In this document: positions 32,594 through 41,830 of the stretch, piece by piece | Numbering within the stretch: position 1 is the stretch's first letter | Layout of the letters: each line of letters begins with the position of its first letter | From: Aureobasidium sp. EXF-3400 | Taxonomy: Eukaryota > Ascomycota > Dothideomycetes > Dothideales > Saccotheciaceae | Assembly: GCA_024195585.1 (NCBI GenBank) | Contig: SWBL01000340.1 | Location: 1 to 54,758 of the forward strand | Direction of reading: 5' to 3' | DNA length: 54,758 nucleotides | The notes under the pieces: generated by a model | Seen by the model: the letters and a program-made list of their open reading frames with translations, nothing else | What the model was told of the DNA's origin: nothing | The model's database searches: none | Made by a program: the position numbers and the translations under genes

Positions 32594-32675
32594 GTTCACT
32601 CTGTAGACGATCGTAGGAGGGGATAGGAGATATATACTTACCCCATCCCTATCCTTCGCTTATAGGGGTCTAAAT
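32594..32675. repeat. Spacer between modules A and B, related to the G-H spacer
   Basis: This 82-bp segment contains CTCTGTAGACGATCGTAGG then AGGGGATAGGAGAT. The same order appears on the opposite strand in the 83-bp spacer between modules G and H (53781-53863), so the spacer belongs to the repeat rather than to host DNA. Confidence 0.75.
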
Positions 32676-32790
32676 GCTATCAAAAGGCACAGTAACTTCC
32701 AGATGGTAGACAAGTCCAGGGAGAGCCGACGTTTTCATCACTCTCAGTGGGTGCTTCCTGTTTACTAAAGCTACTGTGCATTTCTACAAC
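32676..32790. repeat. Foldback repeat module B (115 bp) with outer terminus
   Basis: The ends are GCTATCAAAAGGCACAGTA and CTACTGTGCATTTCTACAAC. It is followed at 32791-32822 by the shared outer terminus, ending GTTGCACACGGGGAG. Confidence 0.8.
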
Positions 32791-32906
32791 TGTCTATGTA
32801 ACACATCGTTGCACACGGGGAGACATAAACAGTCAGTGAAAAGGGGCAAGTCATGAAGTCATGTAGAAAAAAGTTTTTATTTATTATTTATGTTGAGCAA
32901 TCCCGA

Positions 32907-33011
32907 ATGCTATCCCAAAAAGCACTATTAGTTGTCGCGGCTGTATTATCCAATGCTGGAGCCGCTGACCAGTGTATGTTACCCAAGAACGCCAAAAGAA
33001 ACCAGTTCTAG
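32907..33011 (+). CDS. Tiny ORF with signal-peptide-like sequence, possible gene remnant
   Basis: The 34-codon frame begins MLSQKALLVVAAVLSNAGAA followed by DQC. This is a textbook secretion signal: a basic residue, a hydrophobic core and an Ala-x-Ala cleavage site. A GTATGT right after the cysteine codon start resembles a 5' splice site, so it could be exon 1 of a small secreted protein. The downstream DNA is the 3' flank of the GT2 gene and no second exon was found. Chance occurrence is possible. It is best viewed as a truncated or very small secreted-protein gene. Confidence 0.3.
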   Translation: MLSQKALLVVAAVLSNAGAADQCMLPKNAKRNQF

Positions 33012-33094
33012 TTTATTGTTCTAAGTGGTTGGGGGGTATCATGTAGGTGTAAGGAAAAGTGTAAAGAAAGTGTAAGGAAACAGTGTAGAAGTAC

Positions 33095-34519
33095 TTAACG
33101 ACCCCAGACCTTGTTGTCTCTAGTGATGAGAGCGTAGACATTGAGAAGGCCGTGGAAGTATGAGAAGAGGATCATGCCGGGGATGAACTTGATGTCCTGG
33201 GGGAACTCGAGGAAGTGAGGGATGATCTTGACAATCTTGGTGAAGAGGATCCAACCAGCAAGGAGACAAACACAGTAGTTGCGGTCGTAAGTCTCGTAGT
33301 CAGCCATGCCGCGGTAGAGGAGAGCGAGAAGAGAACCGTCAATGAGGAAGGCAGGAGTCTGGAACTGGCCGATGTAGATGGCGTAAAGACTCCAGAGGTG
33401 GGTGTCGTACCAGTAAGTGGTGGTTTGCATAACACGGAAGTTACCTCTCCAGTGGCCACGAGCCCAGCGCATGCATTGATTGAGGAACATTCTGGGCGAA
33501 GTCTCCAAAGTGGTCATGATACGAGCGCGTGGCGAGAAGTTGAGAGTGATCTGGAAGCCCTGGTCGTAAACCCATCTTGTGAGGTTCTTGTCGTCATCGT
33601 GGTTGAGGGCGTTGAGGAAGTACGAGTAGAATGCCTCATTCTGGATGAGCGAGGCACGGTAGAAGCTAGTACGACCAGAGAGAGTAGAGACCGCGCCGTC
33701 AATGTAGTTTGTAGCGCCCGTGTTGAAGTTACGTCTTTCCAAATAGCAAATTCCGAGGAAATTCCAAAAGCTCGTAGACTCTTTAGGGTCGGTTGAGCGA
33801 CAGACTCTTTGAGAAGGACCGCAAGCACCAACCTCAGGGTTTTCAAAGCAGGCCAACATGGCAGTAATGAAGTCGTCACCGGGCCAGAAGACATCATCGT
33901 CAGCAAAGGCAACAACGGAACCAGTCACAGCCTGTTGAAGAGCTGCAATCATCTGGGTTCTTTTGTTAAGTTTCGAGACTCCAATTACCTGAACCAAATC
34001 CAATTTCTCTTCCTCAGTTTTGGCAGCAGCAGTGATTTCGGCACAAGCAGCATAGACCGAAGGGACAATGTCTTCCTTGGTGACGACGATGATCTGAAGG
34101 GGGTTGCAGACGCGAATACGTTTGAGACAGGCCATGACCTCGTCCTTGTCAGCGAAGACAGTGGGAACGACGACAGACACATCAGAGGGCTTGAAAGTGG
34201 GGTTCTTCTTCACAGGATGTCCTTTCAAACAAGAGAAGGCGAGGATGTTGACGATCAGGCGGAGGTATCTGAACACGCTGAGACAGACAAATGTTAGCAT
34301 GTAGGGGTTAGAGATGTTGACCGAGGCGCCGTAGACGGACAAGGCGACAGCGAAAGTAATGAGAGAGTAAGTCATCTTGGGGTGCTTCTTCAAGAAGGGT
34401 TTGGTGTAAGGCTTGATGGGGCTGAGGAGGTAATCTGGAACTGAAATCAGCACATTGTAAACAATTTCGAGGACCTTGAAGATCATGAAAATGATCGGGA
34501 GAATGTTGAGGATAAGCAT
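33095..34519 (-). CDS. Processive family-2 glycosyltransferase (hyaluronan/chitin-synthase-like, fungal GT2)
   Basis: This membrane enzyme is expected to polymerise a cell-surface or extracellular polysaccharide from a UDP-sugar. The single frame is 474 aa. N-terminal membrane segments (ILPIIFMIFKVLEIVYNVLI; TYSLITFAVALSVYGASV; LTFVCLSVFRYLRLIVNILA) lead into the catalytic domain. That domain contains DVSVVVPTVFADKDEVMACL, the metal-binding VVAFADDDVFWPGDDF, the catalytic ALNHDDDKNLTRWV region and the QxxRW motif in NQCMRWARGHWRGNF. Further hydrophobic segments (WSLYAIYIGQFQTPAFLIDG; CVCLLAGWILFTKIV; ILFSYFHGLLNVYAL) follow. Related fungal GT2s affect hyphal growth and surface. The upstream sequence is open for a few codons, so a small 5' exon may exist. 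The gene is flanked on both sides by foldback repeats. Confidence 0.9.
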   Translation of the reverse strand: MLILNILPIIFMIFKVLEIVYNVLISVPDYLLSPIKPYTKPFLKKHPKMTYSLITFAVALSVYGASVNISNPYMLTFVCLSVFRYLRLIVNILAFSCLKGHPVKKNPTFKPSDVSVVVPTVFADKDEVMACLKRIRVCNPLQIIVVTKEDIVPSVYAACAEITAAAKTEEEKLDLVQVIGVSKLNKRTQMIAALQQAVTGSVVAFADDDVFWPGDDFITAMLACFENPEVGACGPSQRVCRSTDPKESTSFWNFLGICYLERRNFNTGATNYIDGAVSTLSGRTSFYRASLIQNEAFYSYFLNALNHDDDKNLTRWVYDQGFQITLNFSPRARIMTTLETSPRMFLNQCMRWARGHWRGNFRVMQTTTYWYDTHLWSLYAIYIGQFQTPAFLIDGSLLALLYRGMADYETYDRNYCVCLLAGWILFTKIVKIIPHFLEFPQDIKFIPGMILFSYFHGLLNVYALITRDNKVWGR

Positions 34520-35241
34520 TTTGTTGTTTTTCCAGACGATCCAGTCGTTCTGTAGTGGTTTTTTGGGGTTTTGGGTTAGGAGGCTGGGTTGCTGTTTTGT
34601 TTTTGTGTTTGTGTTTTGATCTGAAGAGAGGAGAGAGAGTACATCGCGGGTGCATTAAGTACTGAACTCGAGGAGTAGGGGTATTGGAGTAACAAAGGCA
34701 TACCTTTGTCGTCGTGTACAAAGAGTTGCATCTTTGACGAGCAGAGTCCTCTTTCAGGGGCTGTGGAGGAGACAATGGAGCGCGAGATTGCGCACAAAGA
34801 AGGGAGGGATATGTGGAAAAGAGATGCAATGAGCATCACATGTTGAGGTGATACTCGACAAAGGACTGAGAGTGACAATAGGAGAATGCGAGTATGCAAT
34901 GAAGGGATTGTGGAAGTTTAGTGAGCGGGATGTGAAAGAACCACGAGGAGATTTGGAAGATCGAGTCGTCCCATCTCAATGAACGCACGATAGGCCAACT
35001 TAACTCTTTGTGTTTTTGCGATGCCTTCCTGAGTCGATTGCCGGGATACTGCTAAGCCCTTCTGCCACTAAGCAGGCAGCTTAGAGAGCGTCATCCTCCA
35101 GGAGGTAGCCAATACCGTGATGTCTCTGTGCAGTTCAACAGTACCTTTTAAGGAGTAGATCCAAGATGCTTTAGTAGGACATTGGCTCTCCTCTGTGAAG
35201 TATGTCATCTGATGCTACCTTCGACTGTCTATAGAGTAAAC
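34520..35241. other. Intergenic upstream of the GT2 gene, with a decayed repeat portion
   Basis: No gene was recognised. Between about 35124 and 35241 there are weak matches to the foldback family (CTCTGTGCAGTTCAACAG; then CTATAGAGTAAACG directly before module C). This suggests a degraded partner module and spacer to the left of C. Confidence 0.4.
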
Positions 35242-35356
35242 GCTATAAAAAAGCATAGTACCTTCTAGATCAGAGATGTATCCACTGAGACTCGAAAATA
35301 TTGCGGCTCTCAGTGGATGCGTCTCGGCTCTCGGAAGTATTATGCATTTCTATAGC
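35242..35356. repeat. Foldback repeat module C (115 bp) with outer terminus
   Basis: The ends are GCTATAAAAAAGCATAGTAC and AGTATTATGCATTTCTATAGC. A perfect inner 10-bp inverted pair, TCCACTGAGA (35281-35290) and TCTCAGTGGA (35308-35317), surrounds an A/T-rich loop. It is followed at 35357-35388 by the outer terminus with CTTTGCACACAGGGAG. It is one of the best preserved copies. Confidence 0.85.
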
Positions 35357-35388
35357 TGTCTATGTGACACATCTTTGCACACAGGGAG

Positions 35389-35712
35389 GAAGCATCGTTG
35401 AGATGAGCTCCTGATTGCGCACGACGAGATTGGTCTTTCCCGTCGACGTCTTTTTGCAGCATGCCGGCTGCAAGATCCGCTGCATCTCTTGCTTTGCATT
35501 TTTCAACCATAGAAGGAGATGGAGTGCCGTTCTTCTGCTCGTATTCGTTAACCAGAGCGATACTCTTGGCTGTGTCGGTGTGGCAATTCGTCGAAGAATC
35601 ATGTCGGTCGAAAGTATACGGATGGGAGATGTCGTCCGCTTGTATTCTTTATATTGAAGAACTTTCGATGCGAGATACTCGATGATCTCTCTAGGCCAGT
35701 CCGAAACAAAGG
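35389..35712 (-). pseudogene. Possible decayed coding fragment between two repeat termini
   Basis: On the minus strand one frame reads ADDISHPYTFDRHDSSTN, then TDTAKSIALVNEYEQKNGTP and AARDAADL-like text (CKARDAADLAAGMLQKDVDG), with hydrophilic, protein-like composition. It continues without a stop into the outer terminus of module C, and an upstream TAA limits it. There is no recognised family and no convincing start. It may be the stump of a gene cut by repeat insertion, or a coincidence. Confidence 0.25.
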
Positions 35713-35737
35713 ACATATAGCTTTGCACACGGGGAGG
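35713..35737. repeat. Isolated outer terminus of the foldback family
   Basis: ACATATAGCTTTGCACACGG followed by GGAGG matches the outer terminus found beside modules B, C and H, in the same orientation as C, but without a recognisable 115-bp module next to it. Confidence 0.7.
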
Positions 35738-36867
35738 TAGCGTCGTGTTGACAATGAAGCCTTCACACGCACTGCTGAGATTCGCCTATATACAGGACAA
35801 AGAATCTTGAAGCTTGATGGTACCCCTGCTTGAAGTTTCCAGAAGGTCAGTAACGACAAAGGCTGTAACGTTTATGATTTTCGAGTGAAGTCGAGCGCGA
35901 TGGTTGGATGGTTGGTTCTTGCCAATTCCTGCGAAGTCTCCCCATGACTTGTTGATTCTCCAGGTACTTTGCAGGAAAAACAAACATACAACGATGTCAC
36001 GCTGAAACTTGATGTATACGTCCGTACTTGGGATATTCCTTTGTCAATTCGCCCCAGAAATCAGGTTTCTATCAAGATCCATACACTGTGGTAGGTCTTC
36101 ATCGACTGATCGATGCAGCAAGAGTTTCGAAGATGGCCAACAAAGCATGCTCATGTTTGATTATGTCTTTACCCACTACCATGCATGCATATTCGCAACG
36201 CTGGAAAGCGACTGGATTGACTGCGGAGTCCGGAAGCACGTCAATACCGGAGCCATGGTATGTATTCACGTCGGGAGAGAGACGCCCCCTTGGTGCGGGA
36301 CGCGCTCACCAATCATCCTAAGCGGCCATGAGCGGTGTGCCATTCAGTGCGGTGAGAGTCCGAAAAGCGTGAGCATTTTCCAATTATCAGGTGCCCCAGT
36401 GACTCTGATTGGAGTGTCTTCATGCGCTGTCGGAGGGGCGCGCAGCCCTCAATTTGCTTGGTTGGCTAACACCGCTCCAAGTTTGTGAATAACTCAGGGT
36501 TGACTTCCGAGCTACTTGCATGTCCTGCTAAGGTAAATGCTTTGTTGCAGAGACAAGACACGTATAGACAGGCCACCTTTCTAGATTGCACATCGCTTGG
36601 AGCCGTGGTCTGTATGACTTAAAGACTGAGCCGACACCCGGGACCCAGGAATTGTCTTGCCTACCTCTTTGTCTGACTAGTGCTGCTCCTGGCCGAAAAG
36701 AGTATCTCTTGCAATAAATAGTCCCCTCTGGCCCGTATCTGATCTCCGCTCTATGCCTGTCAACTGCCTTCGGTGGACAGAACACATCCTGCACACATAA
36801 CGGGTACTGGCATCGGAAGCGGCATATCACATTGGCTATATCTAAGCGAGGGGGTCACGAACGCCAA
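35738..36867. promoter_or_regulatory. Upstream region of the HMT1-like transporter with three CCAAT boxes
   Basis: This 1.1-kb non-coding stretch has CCAAT at 36309-36313 and 36380-36384 (plus) and 36408-36412 (minus), all within 104 bp and about 460-560 bp before the transporter start. A plus-strand frame at 36009-36488 has no recognisable content. No repeat module was seen here. Confidence 0.4.
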
Positions 36868-39500
36868 ATGTCTTCACACTCGTTGGCCGTTCAAGTTCTA
36901 CACTGGATCACACCCATCGCGATCGGCACAAGCTTCAGCGTTGCGCGGCTCGTTGCATTCTGTACGCTTCAGAAGCCATCGAAATGTTCTCGTGGCTCAG
37001 CCAAAGCTAGGCAGATTGTGTCTGTGGGGCTGTCAGCAGCCGTTCTTCTACTATTCGTACGTGGCTCTGTATCTTTCCCTAGGCCTGACTGACATCCTTA
37101 AGATCGTGCAAGCTTTGGAGTATGCCTTGCAGCAATTTCAAAAACCGGAGCAGCAAGATGTGACGCAGGACATCCAGGTGAGCACTCGCTGTGACTGGCT
37201 AGATCTGCATAATCTAATTTGCTTAACCAGGTTTACGTCGGAGGATCGATATTCGTCTGGGGAACTGTGTCAATCAATCTGCTGGGCAAGTCGAAGCGTA
37301 TCTGGCATCCTTATCTGGTAACCTGGGCTATAGGTGCTTTGCTCGAAACTTGTATTCTTCTGTGCGAGGGTCTTTCTAGGCCAGGCAAGCTCTACTTGAG
37401 TTTCGGTGCTGTTCTGCAAATCTGTCGTATTGCGTGCCTGTCAATTCTTGTTGGCAGCGTCCTTTGCTTCTCCATTCGCCGCAAGCTGGTTCAACTCAGA
37501 GCAGACGAAGAACATCGACCATTGCTCGATCCCCATGGCAGAACACACGGGGACTATGCTTCGACTGACTCCGAAGATGAAGACGACGACTCACTTGCGG
37601 CTCAAGATGATGGAGACTGCTCCGATCAGACCAAAGAGCTGAAGGGAAAGCAGAAAAAGCGCTTACAAGAGTGTGGAAGCTGGATGGCATATCTGAAGGA
37701 TTTCAAGCTACTTGCAAAGCTTGCATGGCCTTCTGGAGATCGATCTGCTAAGACCTGTCTTGCAATCTTGACTGTTGTGATACTTGCTGACAGAGCTTTG
37801 AACCTTTTGGTTCCAAGACAGTTGGGCATAATCACTGACAAGCTCTCTTCAGTACACGAGACTGGTAAGAAGACCCGTAGCTGAAGCGAGGTCAAAGCTA
37901 ACAACACCCAGGCGAAATTCCAATCAAAGAGATCGGGCTGTGGATGCTTTACGTGTGGCTCGGTTCCTATGCTGGTCTTCATGCAATCACTCAATTCTGT
38001 CAGCTTCCGATCGAGCAGCACGCCTATCGAAAGATTGGAACCACGGCGTTCGGTCACATTATGAATCTATCCATGGACTTTCACAGCAACAAGCACTCAG
38101 GAGAGCTGATGGCAGCTATCGGGCAAGGCCAACACCTATATCGACTTTGCGATTTCATCTTTCTCGATGTAGGTCCAATGATCTTCGATCTCATCATTGC
38201 CATGGTTTACGTTACCCTGCTTTTCGACGCAAGCATCACCTTAATCATGATCTTGGTCGGGGTTGGCTATACGTGTATTGGAACCAAATCGACATCCTGG
38301 GCTATGCAACGCCGTAGACGATACAATCAGGCCCAGCGTAACGAGTCCAAAGTTCAGAATGAGAGTATCGGAAACTGGCAGACGGTCGCACACTTCAACA
38401 TGACCGACCATGAGTGTGCCCAATACTCAAAAGCAGTCGATGAACACAATGTTGCAAGAGGTCGTTACTACATGGCGCACTACGCAGGATATGCCGCACA
38501 GAATCTTCTTTTGCTACTCGGACAACTTTCTGCTGCTTTGCTTGCTGCATATCGTGTGTCTCGTGGTGGAGCACCAGTGGGCAACTTCATCACTCTAGTG
38601 ACTTATTGGCGTACGATTGAAGCCCCGCTAACCAGCGTCTCATTTTCTGTCAGACAACTGTCCCAAATGCTCATCGACTCAGAGCGACTCTTGGAACTCT
38701 TACGTACCCAGCCGAGTATTGCTGACCGTCCTGGAGCAAAGCCTCTGCGCTTTACGCATGGCAGGGTCGAGCTTGACAATGTCTCGTTTTCATACGACAC
38801 TCGAAAAGCCTCTCTCGACAATGTCTCCTTTGTTGCGGAGGCCGGCAAGACCATCGCACTTGTTGGTGAGACGGGTGGTGGCAAGTCGACGATCCTGAAA
38901 TTACTCTTCCGATACTACGATGTCTCAAATGGCAGCATTAGGATTGATGGTCAAGACATCAGGAACGTCACATTGGACAGTCTCCGTGCAGCCTTTGGAG
39001 TGGTGCCCCAAGACCCATCCTTGTTCAACACCAGTATCATGGAGAATGTCCGTTACGCTCGACTGGAAGCAACCGACGAAGAGGTCAAAGAAGCTTGCCG
39101 GGCAGCAGCAGTTCACGATCGCATCATCTCGTTCCCTGACGGCTATCAATCCACAGTTGGCGAGCGAGGTGTGAAACTCAGCGGTGGTGAACTTCAACGT
39201 ATCGCTATCGCCCGAGCAATCTTGCGCGACCCACATATTGTGCTGTTGGATGAGGCAACAAGCATGGTCGATGCCGAAACCGAGGCCGCAATCCAAAAGG
39301 CTTTCAAGAGACTGACTATGGGAAGGACAACGTTTGTCGTGGCTCATCGACTGTCAACGATTCAGGATGCAGATCTCATTCTCGTTGTACAGAATGGTCA
39401 GATTGTGGAAAGGGGCACGCATGAGCAGCTTTATACTCTCGATGGTAAATACACCAGACTTTGGTCGAAACAGCTGTCAAAGCAGACGGCACAGGTATAA
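36868..39500 (+). CDS. hmt1: Vacuolar ABC half-transporter, heavy-metal-tolerance type (HMT1/ABCB6-like)
   Basis: HMT1-type exporters move glutathione or phytochelatin conjugates of metals into the vacuole using ATP. Four exons (36868-37056, 37103-37177, 37231-37864, 37912-39500) give 828 aa. An N-terminal extension with several membrane segments (WITPIAIGTSFSVARLVAFC; VSVGLSAAVLLLF; GSIFVWGTVSINLLG) precedes an acidic linker (STDSEDEDDDSL). The six-helix ABC core follows, beginning at SAKTCLAILTVVILADRALN. The nucleotide-binding domain has Walker A LVGETGGGKSTILKLLFRYY, signature VKLSGGELQRIAIARAI, Walker B HIVLLDEATSMVD and the H-loop FVVAHRLSTIQDAD. The extra N-terminal domain is specific to the HMT1/ABCB6 class. 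The first 46-nt intron is the least certain join; the others restore frame exactly. Confidence 0.9.
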
Positions 39501-40417
39501 GTCGATACCCGGATAGGATAGGTCATTTGTCACGACTTGCTCATTTGTTGGGTTGGTGGTATCTAATGAGAGCGAGCACAAGATATCCGGTGGTTGGGAG
39601 AGGCAGGTGTGAGCTCATTCTCGGTTTTCAGCTTGTTTAATAATCAAAAGTTCACAAAGACAGTAAGAAGATTGACGGCCAAAGTTTCTGGCAAGGCAAG
39701 AGCCCCAACCAGAGTATTTTTTTTGTGTATTTCAGGAGATAGGCAAAAAGAATGAACATCCCAGCAATAAACATCAAGCAAGCCAAATAGACTTGACAGT
39801 ATAAAAAGGTCAAGCAAGACGATGAGAGCAGCGATATAATGCCAATCCCACCATATGTACCTGCTCGGCCAATTTCTTGCAAACATAGGAGAGCAAGAAA
39901 CAAGAAGGATGCTGACAGTGAAGACCACTATAAGAACCGCTCGCCGTCATAGCGATGAAAGCCGCAGCCTAAACGCCATGCGAGGAAAACGTATACCAAG
40001 CCCGCGACCCCAAACCTAGAGATAGTCTAGAGGTGTAAGAAGAGCCTCGTCAAAAGAAAAATGAAGGAAATCTAGCTGCGCATATTAAAGCTGCGCTGGT
40101 GATAGGGAAAAGAAAGAGATGATGACATCGTAACGGAAAGCTGTGCTGTCTGTCCCAGGTTCGACAGACAAGAAAGAAATATGAACAGTTGAAAGAAACG
40201 CTAAACGAAGAAATGGTTTTTTTTGGTAGGCGATGTAGGCGTGTGAAGAAAAACTTTTTTGGTGGTCCGGGGTACGCTGAAGACGCGGCAAAAAGGATGT
40301 AACTTTTCGTATAAATGTTGAACCAAGAAGTGACATGAAATTGCCAGTGCCAGACAGGTCGCTTAGGAAGCTATAATGCAGAATTCGATGATCGTGGTTC
40401 ATGATGGTCACAAACGA
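39501..40417. other. Convergent intergenic region, 0.9 kb
   Basis: This lies between the transporter stop (+) and the Clg1-like cyclin stop (-). Two overlapping hydrophobic minus-strand frames (39644-39928) arise from T-rich sequence and look like 3'-flank coincidence rather than a gene. Confidence 0.4.
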
Positions 40418-41830
40418 CTAACCGACGACGGTCTGCGCTGGGTATCCAGAGGCGCCCATGAAAGGCATGTACTGGCGAGCACATGTCATACAGTTGCAGC
40501 CAGGAGGGTGAGAGCCTCCCCAGGTGGGCTGGTTCCATGGAGAATAATAAGACGAAGTCAAGGCGGGAGGCAGGGGCAAGGCACAGCCAGCGTAGGCAGT
40601 AGATCTTCGAGCCTGCTCCAGGGCAGCAAGGCTGTTCGAGTGGTCGAGCTCATCTAGCGTCGGGTAACGGTGCTGAGTGTTGTAGAAAGCCTCGACCGAG
40701 TTTGCACGCTCGGTAGGGTTCCAGGGGTCAGCCGAGGTATAAGGAGTGCCGGAGTAGGTAGAAGAGGGTCTCGATGACTGGGGAGTAAAGTCGGCGAAGC
40801 TGCCCTTGTACTGTGGCTGGAAAGGAGAACGCGAGGCGCGAGGTGACTGGCGCTGGACGTTGGTGCTCAGCGGTGACAGACGGGTGGTGCGCGAACGGCT
40901 AATGGCCTGGGCGTCATAGTCGTTCCAGGCTCGCAACCAGCTGGCCAGACCAGCAGGGTCAGTAGGGTCACAGTGCAAGTCAAAGGAGATGAGGGCAAGC
41001 CATTCCATCTCAAGGTTGTTCAGCTCAGAGACTTTGATTCCGGTGACGTCGGACCACGAGCGGTTGATGAAGGTGTTGTCGTCGAGGAACTTACTACCCA
41101 GGATCAGGGCGACGGCGAGCAGGCGGTAGATGTGGTTCTCGGACGAAGATGTGGTCCTGGGGGGATAATCTCGCAGACGGACGGTCAGGTAGTGCAGACT
41201 GAGAAGGATGGTTGCCGAGGGCAGTCTGGTGGCCGACAGGACCTGCGAGACCCACTTGCGGAAGGAGGGCTGGATGGGGACACTAGGCTGGATGCTTCGA
41301 CAGATGTCAATATCTGCAAGGCAGATTGGGGACAGATGGAGAGCATACATTCCCGACGCCGACTCGGCCACAAAGTTGGTCATGCGTTCCATTTCGTAGT
41401 CGAGCTTGGCCGAAACTCCGCCCGTTGCCTTGTCTTCCTTCTGTGTCGATTGCTGAGCCTGCTGCTGCTGCTGCTGTTGCTGTTGTTGAGCGGCTTGAGT
41501 GCGTTGTTCCTGCTGTACACGAAGGCGATAGTCATCCTCGATGGCCAAACGCTCCTGGAGTCTCAAAGGAGGCAGGATGGGGGCGGTGGCGGAATCGTAG
41601 TAGCTGTTGATGGGAGGAAGAATCGGGTTACGCTGGAAGGCAGACTGCTGGTAGCCTCTTGAGTAGTCGTAAGCAGCATCCTGGCGGGAGTCGCAGGAGC
41701 GGTACGAGTCTTGAGGGTACTGCATGGGCTGGCAGCTGGAAGGGATGAACTCGGGCGGGGTGGGCGGGAGTTGGCGGGGGTAGAAGGACGGCATGATTGA
41801 GAGAGGGGTTGGGATCGAGTGTGGCTTCAC
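40418..41830 (-). CDS. clg1: Clg1/Pho80-class cyclin-like protein
   Basis: This cyclin-related protein likely binds a Pho85-type kinase. The single frame is 470 aa from 41830; an in-frame ATG at 41794 (MPSFYPRQLPPTPPEFIPSS) is the more likely start. A proline- and tyrosine-rich lead is followed by a polyglutamine run (plus-strand 41458-41490). The cyclin box follows: MERMTNFVAESASGMYALHL, SFRKWVSQVLSATRLPSATI, ALILGSKFLDDNTFINRSWS, and VSELNNLEMEWLALISFDLH, the hallmark block of Pho80-like cyclins. The C-terminal third is Ser/Pro/Tyr-rich and ends near a Cys-containing HPPGCNCMTCARQYMPFMG, which resembles a small metal-binding knuckle. The domain is secure; Clg1 orthology is probable from the Pro/Gln-rich context. 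Confidence 0.85.
   Translation of the reverse strand: MKPHSIPTPLSIMPSFYPRQLPPTPPEFIPSSCQPMQYPQDSYRSCDSRQDAAYDYSRGYQQSAFQRNPILPPINSYYDSATAPILPPLRLQERLAIEDDYRLRVQQEQRTQAAQQQQQQQQQQAQQSTQKEDKATGGVSAKLDYEMERMTNFVAESASGMYALHLSPICLADIDICRSIQPSVPIQPSFRKWVSQVLSATRLPSATILLSLHYLTVRLRDYPPRTTSSSENHIYRLLAVALILGSKFLDDNTFINRSWSDVTGIKVSELNNLEMEWLALISFDLHCDPTDPAGLASWLRAWNDYDAQAISRSRTTRLSPLSTNVQRQSPRASRSPFQPQYKGSFADFTPQSSRPSSTYSGTPYTSADPWNPTERANSVEAFYNTQHRYPTLDELDHSNSLAALEQARRSTAYAGCALPLPPALTSSYYSPWNQPTWGGSHPPGCNCMTCARQYMPFMGASGYPAQTVVG

Noticed and set aside
39644..39928. Two overlapping hydrophobic minus-strand frames that look like membrane proteins
   Set aside because: Both arise from T-rich sequence on that strand, between convergent 3' ends; there is no start context or homologous motif, and hydrophobicity is expected from T-rich codons.
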